From Dendrolimus kikuchii (Eukaryota; Arthropoda; Insecta; Lepidoptera; Lasiocampidae), in contig CM034392.1 in the NCBI GenBank assembly GCA_019925095.2, forward strand, positions 12,667,887 to 12,731,886: DNA of 64,000 nucleotides, given 5' to 3'. The position numbers were made by a program, and so were the translations under genes. Shown piece by piece: positions 12,370 through 23,867 of the stretch. The first letter of the stretch is position 1, and every line of letters starts with the position of its first letter. A model generated the notes under the pieces. That model did no database searches, was not told the DNA's origin, and was given only the letters and a program-made list of their open reading frames with translations.

Positions 12370-12560
12370 AGCTAATCAAGTTACGCTTGTTTTATGGGTA
12401 ATAATACACATCGGACCACTCTGGAGCCAGTCCCAGACACCCAGACTATAGTGAATAACAGAAAGTTCATTTCCGAAATTTACTATGCCAGGAATCGAAC
12501 CGGGGGCCTCTATGGTATAGTGACGTCGGCCGGCAAAGGCCTAGCCCAGCTCAACAAGAA
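12370..12560 (-). repeat. SINE-like repeat, family C
   Basis: Reverse-strand copy with the CCCAGACACCCAGAC body block and a B-box complement (GGAATCGAACCGGGG). It lies between the two 72-bp direct repeats. Confidence 0.5.
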
Positions 12561-12731
12561 AGCCTGTCTTGCGTTTAAATCAGCAACTAATTACAATACA
12601 TTATTGCGTATAATTCCAAGTACTTATAGACGCACTCGCACTTCATTATATTTTTCTCGATAATAAAATAAACATTTTTCAAGTCACTATTGTAATGTTT
12701 CAAACCGTCCATAATAGTTTTGCGTAGATAT

Positions 12732-12804
12732 AACCATCTGTTTGCATGACGATAACGGTTAATTCGTTGAGCAAAAACATGAATATGAACTGATTATCAA
12801 AAAG
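12732..12804 (+). repeat. 73-bp direct repeat, right copy
   Basis: Second copy of the repeat at 12254-12325. It abuts the GC-rich segment 12825-12951. Confidence 0.85.
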
Positions 12805-12824
12805 TGTATATTAGTGCCGAAAAT

Positions 12825-12951
12825 CGTGGTGATCATATTAGCGAATGGAAGATTGGAAGCGGTACTTGACGCGGGTGCGGGGGGCTCGCAACGACACGCG
12901 GTCGTCGACACCGGCAGCGGCGCGGGCGCATCGGGGGCGATCACGCCATAA
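12825..12951 (+). other. GC-rich open stretch of unknown origin
   Basis: About 120 bp of strikingly GC-rich DNA in an AT-rich setting. It is open on the plus strand (NGRLEAVLDAGAGG, VVDTGSGAGASG) and also on the minus strand (PDAPAPLPVSTTACRCEPP). No convincing splice sites bound it. It could be an exon scrap, a retroelement remnant or a CpG-rich control segment. Confidence 0.25.
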
Positions 12952-13394
12952 CGTTCTACAAGAAACCCAGGAAAACCTTTTAGGTAAACTTATTTCGATG
13001 ATTCATCTAATTTAACTTGGTATTTCATTGACATTATACTTACGTGTTCAAGAAACCAGTGCACGGGATTTTAAATTATACACGATACATAAAACATAAG
13101 GAAATACCTCTGAGGTCAATACTGTTTAATTTAAATCGAATTACGTGTCTTTTCTTCGGAAAATACAGGTTTAGAATAATTATAGCTTTATTTATGTCAT
13201 CAATATGCATGCGACTAATGAAGCTGCAGTGTGAGTTTCTTTTTAATTTAGAAACTAAATTAACATTTCAAATAAGTTGAAATCGTACTCAATAACCTAA
13301 CCAAAACTATTTTATTTATAACTGTTGATAGCTTTATAAATAGAGTCAATTATATGAACTGCGAAATTCATATTTTCAGAAACACGCCAGCATT

Positions 13395-13720
13395 TATATT
13401 CCTAAGCTAAGCAAGTTACGTTTCTCTTAAGACTCTCCCGTTGTAAAGAAATATAACGGGCAAGTCTGGAGACATTCCTAGATACCCACACTGGAGTGCA
13501 TAAGGAAAAGTTCGTTTAGAAAATTTAGCCGGCCGACGTGCAGTCTGTCGACTCAAACACCAATGGATAGAAAGAGAGGAGATTGACCTGTGTGAGCTCG
13601 AAGCACATACAGGTCAGCCTCCTTGGCTTCTTGGCTGGAGAGAAAAATGAGGCATCTTTTCGTTTCGGAGGCCAAGACACATTTTGGGTTGCCGAGCCAA
13701 CGAAGTTAGTTACTTAGTTA
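13395..13720. repeat. SINE family C fragment followed by an unclassified repeat
   Basis: 13395-13545 retains the AGCAAGTTACG tail and a degraded GATACCCACACTGG body on the reverse strand. 13560-13720 (around GGAGGCCAAGACACATTTTG) resembles a LINE 3' region but is too short to assign. Confidence 0.35.
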
Positions 13721-13955
13721 GAAAATTTACCTAGCTCAGAACTGCACATGGGATTTCTGCGTTCCACTGAGTAATACAAACCAACACTTAGACCATTAAA
13801 TCACGGAAGTCACTATATAGTTTATTTTTCCCGAAGCTATAGTCATCATCAAGCAATGTGGTATGTAAGTAGGATAGCATGCAAGTATCCTCAAATTTGC
13901 ATCACACTCGCAGGTACTTTCCTATTTTGTTCGTCTAGTTATTATCTGCAACTAT

Positions 13956-14590
13956 AATAAAACTACGTTTTAACGGTTTGAAGCGCGGTAATTTTATTTG
14001 ATTTTGGTTTTTCCGACGTTTCGGCCACTTTTCAGTGGCCGTGATCACGGAAGACAAAGATGTCAAGTGTCAACGAGTATTGTTAAAGTTTTTATTTAGC
14101 CTACCGCCAACTTATTAATTTTAATTATTTAATTTTTAATTTTGTTTATGGTTATTATTTAATCTATGGGAGCCTAATCTAATTTACTACCGCTTCGCAA
14201 CATGATATAGCTTGAAGAGAAGAAGCGGCGCAAGAAACTCTTCAGCAAAACATGCCTAGCTCTAATAATTTTATATAATATTAAAATGGGTGGAAGGAAA
14301 AATAAAAGTAATTATCAGTCAAGTTGGTTTGTGTTCCGTTGTACGCAGAAAGAGCTCACAGCCATAAACAAAATTAAAAATTAAATAATTAAAATTAATA
14401 AGTTGGCGGTAGGCTAAATAAAACTTTAACAATACTCGTTGACACTTGACATCTTTGTCTTCCGTGATCACGGCCACTGAAAAGTGGCCGAAACGTCGGA
14501 AAAACCAAAATCAAATAAAATTACCGCGCTTAAAACCGTTAAAACGTAGTTTTATTATGTATACAAGTCGCGAAAACTTAAGAAAATATT
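13956..14590. mobile_element. Fold-back element with ~200-bp inverted arms and 12-bp target duplication
   Basis: The arms 13956-14151 and 14362-14558 are near-perfect inverted copies, so the single strand would form a very long hairpin. Each arm carries the palindrome CCGTGATCACGG and a GGCCAC/GTGGCC stem with a six-base loop beside GAAACGTCGG. Flanking 12-mers match with one mismatch (ATCTGCAACTAT at 13944-13955, ACCTGCAACTAT at 14591-14602). The outer ends are AATAAAACTACG on the left and CTTAAGAAAATATT on the right. The centre (14190-14330) contains another common repeat block (GAGAAGAAGCGGC). No ORF. The second copy at 50907-51258 confirms both ends and the duplication length. Confidence 0.75.
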
Positions 14591-15339
14591 ACCTGCAACT
14601 ATGTTTGCCATAACGCGATCTCAATCACCAAGACTCAAACCATATTTTATAAATAGCTTGGTAAAAGTCATACAAGTGACTTCGATCGTGTAAACTTTGA
14701 ATCCGTATCCTGTGGAAACAAACTCAGTTTCAGGAATAAAAAGTAATCTAATTTTAGCGCCTCTATTAAAAGTACATGGTTCGTAAATTGCATGATAACT
14801 TTTCCATTTTTATTGCTAATTCGTAATTCAGCTGTGAGAAATAGATAAACAAACACACAAAAAATAAACATCAAGGAATCTTTAACATCTTTATGTCAGG
14901 ACTTTAATACTACAGTTTGTCTTGATGAAATTCAGAAACTACTTAATATGATATGGATTCCGACATTTATGAAAGTGAGGCTCAATATCCTTGTATACTA
15001 CACCTAATGCTAATATTAGGTTACGAGCAGGCTGTCGGACACTTTGGAATGCATTGTCATACGTAAATATACATGTATGTATTACGTGTTTATATACATT
15101 TTAAAAAAGATATTTTAAATTTTTTGTTATATCTTATTTTTATAGCACAATTGTCGCTATTCTTAAAATCTAACATTCCACCTATTGTTGTACATAAACT
15201 ATTATTTTAATTTAAATAATGCTTACTCCAGTGAACAATAAAGCGTTATGTATCTAACCATGAGTATAGTATTATGATAGCTTGAATCCGTTTGCACTAA
15301 AGATTCAATTTATTGCATATACTCGTATATAGTTCATAT

Positions 15340-15520
15340 GGTTTGGTTAATAAATACAGAGAACAGAAACATCGGCGCGGGCGCAGCCTCGTGGGTTGGC
15401 GGCCTTTGCGCAGGATTTCCGGCAGCCTGCACACGAACCCGAACAGCGAACCGACTAATAACGACATTCGTATAAACACAAATGCCGTTTTCATCGAAAC
15501 AATAATAATTTAATGTCGTT
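15340..15520. other. GC-rich island, possible exon or repeat remnant
   Basis: GC-rich DNA centred on 15375-15450, open in several frames on both strands, with no splice-site pair or family motif that I can recognise. 14600-15300 and 15520-16280 contain no recognisable gene. 15655-15915 resembles a LINE/SINE tail (CCCCTGGACCGATTGTGA ... GCCGGGTCGGTTAGTA). Confidence 0.2.
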
Positions 15521-16289
15521 TTCATTATTACAAGAAGGTTAACTCTATCAAATGAATGGTTGCAATAGATGAATCAGGGACATCTTTATTATATATTAGT
15601 TTAATTTATCTTTCTTTTTTTGTATGTAAAATTCTTCTGTTTCAAGTGTATGTCACTAATATCGTCCTAAGCCCCTGGACCGATTGTGATAAAATTTACT
15701 GTGTGTGTTGAAGGGAATACGTCAATGGTTTAATTTCACAATTAGAGGCGTTAGGTGGCTCTACAATCGAGTTTCAAAATTTTGATGAAATTTTTATGTG
15801 TGTTTGAATGGGTCTCGTGATGGATTGGATTCATAATTGTATCCGGTTGGTTACAATCGGGTTTCTGCTTTTATATTTTTTCAGGACACGACATTAGCCG
15901 GGTCGGTTAGTATATATAGAAAACAATCATAGTGCAGGTTTCACCACGGATAGTGAAGGGTTCCAAAATGATGAAAATTATTCACCATTTTTGCCATTTG
16001 CTTAAGAAATTCATCGAAAAGTAGGTAATCGAAAATATACCATATCTCAAAACCTAGTAGATTTTGTATTTTTATTTTCACATACTGTCGTTTTGAAAAT
16101 CTGAACTAATTAAATTAAAAATTTATGAATGAAATAATAATGTCATTTGGGATATATTTTGTAGCCTTCAGCAACTTTAAATGTCACAATTTTAATAAAT
16201 TTTATTGCATAAGTTTAATAAATTATATATCCTAACGATGACTTTTACACATTATATATGTTATCTGTAACATAGCATATAATCCGCAG

Positions 16290-16531
16290 GAGTCACTAAC
16301 GCTGGTACTGACACGTTTTATGGAAACTGGCTAGTTATGTGGGAACAAATGGCTAGCCATGCCGCCTCACTCAGGATCTAGTGGAATGCTGGCTTCACGT
16401 CGTGAGAGACGACATGTGTGTCAACAGTCTTATAATCAAGGACGCCAAAGATCGCACAAGATGGAAAGGAAAAAGTAGCAAAGCGGACCCCAAGCTTCAA
16501 AGCGGGCTCTTCCAATACAATCGACATTTAA
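16290..16531 (+). pseudogene. LINE ORF2 C-terminal remnant
   Basis: One frame reads VVRDDM, then DAKDRTRWKGKSSKADPKL, before a stop near 16531. That ending resembles the C-termini of insect RTE-type LINE proteins (DR..W....RKADPK). The sequence upstream is interrupted by stops, so it is a dead fragment. 16540-17270 shows nothing recognisable. Confidence 0.35.
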
Positions 16532-17279
16532 TCCAATAATGATAATGATGTTTTAAACATTACTTTTAAAATCTTAATTCAAATTTTGAAAATTAAAACA
16601 ACTATACAAAATTTGTTAAAATTGTTTTAAAAAAGACATCAACGCGTCGCGTATATCTCGAACTCAGTTAAAATGAAATTTTCTTCTCATAATTTCGTTA
16701 GATCTACTTTCCACTCATTAAATATTATATCGTTGGAGAAACTATAATGATTAGAAATTATGGAAACAAGTTAATAACCGGAAATGAGTATGAAGTGAGA
16801 CGTATGCTGGAAATAGTTATCTATTGCACAATAGGGGTAATCTTATAGCAGTTTCTCCATCAGCTTTACTCATACAAAATATTACAGTAATTTTATTTGG
16901 ACCAAAGAATAATAATAATAAATAGGTAAAGAAACATTTATATTGCATAGATAATGTTAAACAAAATCGCTTTACACATTTGTCTATATATCCGCTAACT
17001 CCTCCTAAAACACAACGGATTTTTAAGAGATTTTCACTATCAGTTAGATATTTTTAAAAGGAAAGTTAATATATATACTAGCTTTTGTTAGCAACTCCAC
17101 TCGCGATATATAGAAAACCTATTCAAGCTTTTATAAAGTAAAATAGAGCTACTCGCCATCGTTTGACTCAATACTCAAGAAAAACTCTTTGATTGTATTC
17201 TTTATTTAATTGTAAATGTTGAAAGCTTTATAAGTAGAGTAAAGAGGAAATATGATTTTTAGGAATGACCCTAATGATG

Positions 17280-17985
17280 GAAGATCAGGATAGAATGCTC
17301 CTCCACCTCCTTCTTTCGCCAAGACAGTCGTCTTGCTTCGCAGGCCTAGGTTCGGCTATTATTATTGGAATTTGTATATATTCTTTGTACCTGTCGTGAA
17401 GGGTTTGCGACTTTAAGTATTGCACAGCGCCGTTTATTGGCTTGTGAGTGGTCACACACACCCTTGCTGAGCCTGGAAGTCGATGGTAACCAAATGAAGT
17501 CGAGACTTGTTCACACTGTCAGTGCTTCTCGTATTATGTCAATTCATTTGTCACTTGGCAGTTCAGTGAATCGGACTGGATGCAGTTCCAGCAAGTCAGA
17601 ACTTTATTTGTTGTCCCAGTGGGTCGAGATAGCAGGAGCTTTGTTCCGTAGTTCCTCGACTAGTTTCTCAATTAGGTGGGAGAGCTCGTTCGGGTGCCGG
17701 TTTCCAATGCGTATGGAAAGACGGTTGGAGTGGTGGAGATTAGTTTTACGCGGGGTACATGGCTGAACTGTGTTGGTTGTTGAGTGGGTGCCCATTCACA
17801 GGAAGCAGCGTACAGCAGTCGTGATTGGGTTGCCGAAGTCGCCTGAGTGCGTAGCCGTGGTAGTAGCGGTGGAGGTACATCGTGTGACAGGTGTGCGATT
17901 TAACCCTGTAGTGGCTACGAGTGATCATTGGCAGTGCAGGCTAGTTGGATATACTCAGAGTCAAGTTATGCGTTAGTGATACTGA
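17280..17985. other. GC-richer segment with overlapping ORFs on both strands
   Basis: An open frame of 133 codons runs at 17365-17766 (+), with 60-63-codon minus-strand frames opposite. The minus frame has a Thr/His-rich composition and SHLIEKLVEELRNK, which could be the end of a retroelement ORF. No catalytic motif, terminal repeat or splice structure is visible. It is followed at 17990-18150 by a degenerate TTGAAG-rich stretch. Function and origin are not determined. Confidence 0.25.
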
Positions 17986-18554
17986 TACTGGTGTTTGAAT
18001 TTGAATTGAAGTTATGGAGTTGGGGGTTTGAAGTAGAAGGGAAATCTTGAGGTTAATTTTTGAGATTTGATTGAAGGTAGTTTGAGATCTTGAGGTTATT
18101 GAAATTTGAAGTTACTTGATTGAAGGTTGAAAGTTGTTGAAGTGAAGATATGCGAGTTCAATAATCCACAGCACCATTGGCTTACGTGTGTTCCACTACA
18201 CGATATAGGAGAAATATAAAATAGTTTTGGAATAGGTAGTTAACACTTTAATGCTCATCAAAATAAAAGACATAAGATATTAGTTTCAATATTTTTAGGG
18301 AAAGCGATAAGCGGTTTGTCGCTTAGAGCGATCTCTTCCAGGCAACCTAACTTAAGGGATATTCTTAGCTAATCAAGCGATATAGGTGGTGCATAGATTC
18401 AGATGTTCCAAAATTTTTATGATAAATACATACATATATTTTTACTCGATATTCAGTAATCATATAACATAAATAATTGCATATAGGCAATTTAGACGAT
18501 GCATAATTGAGAACTAGTTTATGTATTATTATTTCTATATCAGCAGAAAAACTC

Positions 18555-18640
18555 ATTGTGTCTACAATCTACAGCTAAACAAGTTTTGCTTGTATTATTG
18601 GTAATGCAGAACGCTGGGGACAGGGTCTATCTTAGACATC
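18555..18640 (-). repeat. SINE family C fragment
   Basis: The tail block (AGCTAAACAAGTTTTGCTTG) and start of the body are visible. It is short and diverged. Confidence 0.35.
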
Positions 18641-18839
18641 CATCCATCAAATACTATCAGATTTTACAATATTTTTGGTTACTAATCTGTAGTATATTAA
18701 TATTGATGTTTTTTTTACACTTTTACAAGGTTATTAGAGCATAAGCGTTTTATATTAGTTAATCTTATTTATGGAATTTAGATAAATATGATAAATTCAA
18801 TAATGTTCGTCTAACTGCTTTTACGACTTATTATACTTA

Positions 18840-19040
18840 CTAGCTGCCCGGGCAGACGTTGTTCTGCCCTGAAGAAATAAAATTTAAAACCCGATTCCAG
18901 CGCCACCTACCGGATCCAAATGAAAACTATCCTATCTTTCAAGTCGGATCAAACTGCACACGGTGTGCAAATTTGATTAAAATCGGTCAAGTAGTTTAGG
19001 AGTCCATTGAGGACAAACATTGTGACACGAGATTTATATA
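18840..19040 (-). repeat. RTE-like LINE 3' fragment
   Basis: It contains CTAGCTGCCCGGGCAGACG, CAGCGCCACCTACCGG and AAAATCGGTCAAGTAG, the same blocks as in 56200-56465. It is typical of a short retroelement tail found in many copies. 19041-21040 (about 2 kb) contains no gene or family that I can name, apart from a SINE-like trace at about 19705-19810. Confidence 0.5.
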
Positions 19041-21049
19041 TATTAAGATATAGACTTATTATTATATAACTCAGTAACTCACTGCAGATACGCATGCAAT
19101 GACAGTATCCAGAGAGACTCGGAGTTTATTCGTAACCGTTATAATCATCAGTAATTAAAATTCATCAAAAAATCAACTTAACTTTAAAGTTGGATCCGTT
19201 TTGTATTTTATACAAGAACATGTCTATACGAATTAGTCCTTTTTATATGTACTGCTTATATAACTATTGTTAACTGTGATTTCCATAAAATAGATAAGCA
19301 GTCCTACTGCTGCTTTTCTGCGAGTATCTATTGCTAATTAATTGATAGCTTCCTCACGTAAACAAACCACTTTCACTACCTATTCGAAGTCGGCGGAAAA
19401 CAAATAATGTCTATTGTATTCGCATTAAACACCACTTCCTATGGAAACAATTCTCTTCGAAACAACTAAGTGTAATCATGTCAAGCTGACTTATGCCAAA
19501 AACTAAACTTTTTCCTGTCAATTGTTCTGTGAACCCACTCTTGTGCCAATAAATATGTGGGTAATTTAGAGTTTCTTTCATAATGTGAAAAATGGAAATT
19601 TCTGAGAAAAACTGTCAAAAAGACATCACTCCATGTATACTCTATATATAGGAAGAAACTTGAATAAAGAATTATAATTAATTAATGCATATTGTGTAGA
19701 CCGTGTTAGGGCTGCCTGTTTAGTGCAATAGATTCAATTATCCCAGGTTCGTTTCCTCGTACTTGATCTGGTATGGGTCTTACTAAGTAAGATATATCTT
19801 CTAGTTGTCTCAGGTTTGTTGTATCCATAATAAAAGCATAAGTTGGTCAGTTCGAGAAACGAAAGTACTTAAATATAAATTTTTACGATTTATTTTCAAG
19901 GCCGTGAAAATTAAACACACAATCATCTACAGATATTAACTTTCACATAAACATTAGTATTTAGTGTTGAACTGGTGATTATTTTCCAAACAATTTACTA
20001 AGGAACAACTGAATTACTATAGGAACTTCGTCTTTGTATGACTTGTATCTTATGTATTTTGGGTTTCCAAAATAATTAAAGCAAAATCTTTCATAGCTTT
20101 ACATCAACTTTATCACATGTTTAATAATAGTCGTAATTCAAAGTTATAACAAACTAATCCATCAAGAATAAGCTAAGAAACTAACTTCCTACTGAAAATT
20201 TATAAAGAATAGTTTGTTTCTTAAAAATGCTATAGGTACTAAGTTTTTACACAACTCGTCCGTCTAGTTAAGCTCAATTCCCTTGCAGTGCAAACTTGAC
20301 CTTCTTGTAAATATTTCGGAGAAATAAAAAAAAGACATGCAAAACTGGCTCAGACGGGTTTTATTTCTATTTTCATTGCAATGAACCTTACGTTAACCGC
20401 ACATAAAGCGTGTTATTGAAAAGCTTAAAGATATATTATATTACATATTCCATCGTCTCGTAGGTTTAAGTTTTAAAACCGTATTTGGAAATGACCACTT
20501 CAGCCTTTGGTAATGACCGCATGAGCTGCTATCTAAATCGAACAAGGCAACATTACTTTGTTTGAAACTTTTAACTGCTTGATGTTACACATTACAAGCA
20601 CCTTTTAATGAAATTAACTGTTACATTACCAGTGCTTAAAAGACTATTCATATGATGCGCAACCAAAATGTATTAATTGAAAAAATGTCATTTTAGTCAT
20701 TTACAGTTATTGCTACTCAGGTAATTTTTAAATCGACTGACCTAATTGAAAACACAAGAGTAAAACGTGAACTCCAATCGTCTATGTTTAAGCTTTTATG
20801 AACCTTTGTTTAATTCCTTGTAGCAGTATCAGTAACTCTAAAAGCAGTAACTGCTGTACCTATATTGTTCATATATTTGTTATACATTTTATCTCTGAAG
20901 TTCAAACACCACATTTCACTCGACTATTGGAACAAGTTTGGAATTACATTATATTGCAGCGCGCTTGAAAATTTAATAATAACAAACTATTACGTCATTA
21001 AAAGCTTATGTTGTTCTTAAATACCGTTTTGTTTGATATATTATTTTAC

Positions 21050-21451
21050 CTTTCCATATTCAGCGGTGCCTGCCCACTCTCGTTGCCATTGATCTGCTAC
21101 TTCCATTGTGTTAAGTTGATCGCTGCAGCTACACTCGTAAGCACTATGGTCGTTCGGTAAAAGCGCGCGCGCACGTTCAGATAGCGCGCTGGCTTGAAGC
21201 CTACTGCCATTCGTGTTTTCACTACGGGCCAATTCAACTGTGCAAGTTGAATACCTATAAAATAAATTAAATATCTTCAATTCGTCATTGCCTTCTGATG
21301 GCAAAAAACCATACCTACACGATGTCAACGCCCACTCTTTAAAGGTAGCAAGCTCGCAAAACAGTCGTATATCGCAGCCTACACACGTCTGATAAGCAGG
21401 CATTGCATCAAGTGGCCAATAGAAAACGTATTTTTTTGGTCTTTTCTTCAT
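21050..21451 (-). CDS. Candidate exon pair, possible 5' part of the disordered-protein gene
   Basis: An exon at 21254-21050 is bounded by an acceptor (TTTATTTTATAG) and a GTAAAA donor and encodes ASALSERARALLPNDHSAY ... QREWAGTAEYGK. Just upstream, separated by a 60-bp candidate intron (21314-21255), is a second coding segment ending at 21315 with donor GTATGG. It is Cys-rich (YQTCVGCDIRLFCELATFKE), and its 5' limit within 21315-21451 is uncertain. The two join in phase 2. The downstream donor is phase 0, matching the phase-0 acceptor at 6619, so they could belong to the same gene across a 14.4-kb intron. This is inference only; the family is not recognised, and the sequence next to 21477 resembles the end of the fold-back repeat. 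Confidence 0.35.
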
Positions 21452-22091
21452 TCTTATACTCTTAAGCTATTAAGTGGACTAGTCGCGAAAATTTAAGAAA
21501 ATAAGAACTCTTAACAATTGATTTCCTAGTCTCATTTATAAGTATTCGATAGCAATATTCGAATTAAAAGGAAGCTTACTATTGCTGGCTGAATGCAATG
21601 ACACAAATCAAAATTTTGGTTTTTGGAGTTGGTAATGTATTCGTGTTCTACAATTAAAAATGTACTTGAAATAAAATAATCCAAAACCAAGTATACATTC
21701 AAGAAGAATATCATAAATATCCTGTTTAGTAAAAAAAACTTGAAAAGCTGCTAAATCGTACACAATTAGATGGCGTCACAAATCGTTGTGTATCGCGCTT
21801 TTTGACGGTATATCTATTTTAAAACGTCTTTAGAAACAGTGATAAATTGAAAATTAACTTTCAATTACCTATTATGAAAATTATAAGTTGGTACTTGCAT
21901 CACACGTTATTGATCATCCTGAATGAATACGCTCCTTGGGTGTGTTACCAACTTTCTAAGGTGCCCGATTTTTTTAATAAATTGATTTGGAAACAATTGT
22001 CACAGAAAGTTTAATATCTATTTTGGTATGATTTGCTATTCATTCGGTACCTATGAGGTGGACTAAACTGCAAGCCATACTTTGTTATATG

Positions 22092-22265
22092 TAGCTGGTG
22101 TTCTGCATAAAGGCTCACGGCCTATCTAGTGGCAAGTGGTTACTATCGCCTATAGATATTTGGAATATCAGAAATATTACCAACATGCTGCTAGCCTTGG
22201 ATCTTCAAGGCTGCTAGCCTTGAAGCCTATTATAACACCATTTTTGAAAAACCCCATATCGTAGT
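22092..22265 (+). repeat. Interspersed repeat family A, alternative 3' half subfamily
   Basis: Diverged family A head (GGTTACTATCGCCTATAG) followed by CACCATTTTTGAAAAACCCC and ATATCGTAGTA, as in the 6951 copy. An 18-bp partial duplication (GGCTGCTAGCCTTGAAG region) lies at about 22190-22225. 21720-22090 holds nothing recognisable. Confidence 0.5.
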
Positions 22266-22413
22266 ATAGATTGAAAACCAGTACATTATTAGTGTATGGG
22301 AAAAACCTTGCCTAGAAGCTTACTCGAAACGAAATCCCTAAGGTATGGCTATTAATTAATACATATTATAATGCGAAAGTAAATCTACTAGACCAATTTG
22401 GCTGAAATTCAGT

Positions 22414-22414
<1 letters not shown>

Positions 22415-22455
<41 letters not shown>
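22415..22455. repeat. (TA)n microsatellite
   Basis: Uninterrupted TA dinucleotides of about 40 bp. Confidence 0.95.
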
Positions 22456-22457
<2 letters not shown>

Positions 22458-22549
22458 GACGCCAGACAGTATACTTTTTATCCAGAAAAATGGGACGGTT
22501 TCCGGGATAACAGTCTCTGTCTGTTACGCCTCTATGGAAAAACTATTGG

Positions 22550-23110
22550 ACCGTATTTTAACCGACTTCAAAAAAGAAGGAGGTTCTCGATTCATTTGTA
22601 TGTTTTTTGTGTATGTGTGTCGATGTCGAGTTCTCCGTCAATTGCGGAACGATTTTCAAATATTTTTTTAATCGAAAGGTTATACTCCCGAATTGGTTCC
22701 ATAGTCACCATGTCAAGTCGTTATAGCGTAATGGCTAGCGCACGCGTCCCAAACTTAGAGGGCGCGAGTTCGATCCTGGCCGGAACGCATGCACCACTTA
22801 GTCAGTTTTCTGATCTAATGTGTATATTGTTACAATTACCACGAGCTAACAACGGTGAAGGAAAACATCGTGATGCAACCTGCACATCGAGATAACCGAT
22901 GTGTCAAACCTGCCAAATCGCCTTGGACAAGCGTGGCGGGTATACTGTCCGTTCCCTAAATGGAAGGCCCGAGCCCAGCAGTGGGACATTTATGGCCATT
23001 ATCACCATGTCAGGATCTGATGAGTGTATTCCAGGGAATTAGGGAAACCAATGGAAATTTTTAACCGACTTCTTCATAACACGATATCTCCGTCAATTGT
23101 AAACCGATAT
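22550..23110 (+). repeat. Older interspersed repeat (AACCGACTTC family) split by a SINE
   Basis: Starts near AACCGACTTCAAAAAAGAAG and continues as TTCCATAGTCACCATGTCA, then resumes after the SINE as GGATCTGATGAG. An uninterrupted relative at 23130-23215 (CCCATGGTCACTAAGTCAGG) shows that the two halves belong together. Confidence 0.65.
22716..23001 (+). mobile_element. tRNA-derived SINE, family B
   Basis: The head carries an A-box-like (TAGCGTAATGGCTAGCGC) and B-box-like (GAGTTCGATCCTGG) sequence, followed by a SINE body ending GCCCAGCAGTGGGACATTTA. It is flanked by 11-bp direct repeats TCACCATGTCA at 22705-22715 and 23002-23012. A reverse copy is at 58925-59190 and a worn fragment at 54430-54590. 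Confidence 0.8.
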
Positions 23111-23343
23111 TCAAAGGTTTTCTTTACGAGTAAGTACATACTTCTGAGGTGGTCCCATGGTCACTAAGTCAGGATCTGATGAGTGGATCCCAGAGAAATC
23201 GAGAACAACCCTTGTTGAAGAGCATATACGTCGAAGAGTGAGAAGGCAAATTTGTATACGCGCATCAGTAATGCAATCTCTACAGGTGCTTAATATTATT
23301 TCTAATGATATTGAAGTATTTGCGCAACTAAGAGGCAAAAAAT

Positions 23344-23590
23344 ATTTTTTTTTTAATAAAAAAACCGATTTCACACTAAAAACCAAAAAAATAATATTTA
23401 ACCGACCTCTTTCTACAACATCTTGAAGTCGGTGTCAAGTAAAACATAAAAATTACTATATTTTGCAAATTTGTCGTTGTTCTTTTATATTTTTCTTGGC
23501 ATCAACTTCAAGATGTTGTAGAAAGAAGTCGGTTATATATTTATTTTTTTGGTTTTTAGTGCTAAATCGGTTTTGTTTTTGTTAAAAAAA
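23344..23590. repeat. Inverted repeat with ~100-bp arms
   Basis: The left arm (about 23344-23441) and right arm (about 23495-23590) are inverted copies containing TACAACATCTTGAAGTCGG and AACCAAAAAAATAA. The arms come from the same AACCGACTTC repeat family in head-to-head arrangement. Open frames here are products of the repeat. Confidence 0.6.
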
Positions 23591-23867
23591 TGGTATACAT
23601 ATGTTGTTGCAATACCGAGCGAGGACATAGGACATTTTCGTCCCGAAAAATGGGATACATATAAAGAGCCTATTACTCGAATTAGTAAGTACCAATGATA
23701 CGAATACGGAGTTAAAAACTTTTTGGTCCTTTTAGACTTGTTTGACATTTTTTACCTTTTGTTCCTTTTTTGGACTCTTCGTACTTCTGGACCTCTTAGG
23801 CCTTGTAATTGGTTTTACTAATTTACTAACCCATACGGACTAATTTGGCTGAAATTCGGTAGATATA

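Noticed and set aside
22716..22790. Functional tRNA gene
   Set aside because: A- and B-box-like blocks belong to a SINE head with a long SINE body and target duplication, and no full cloverleaf can be drawn.
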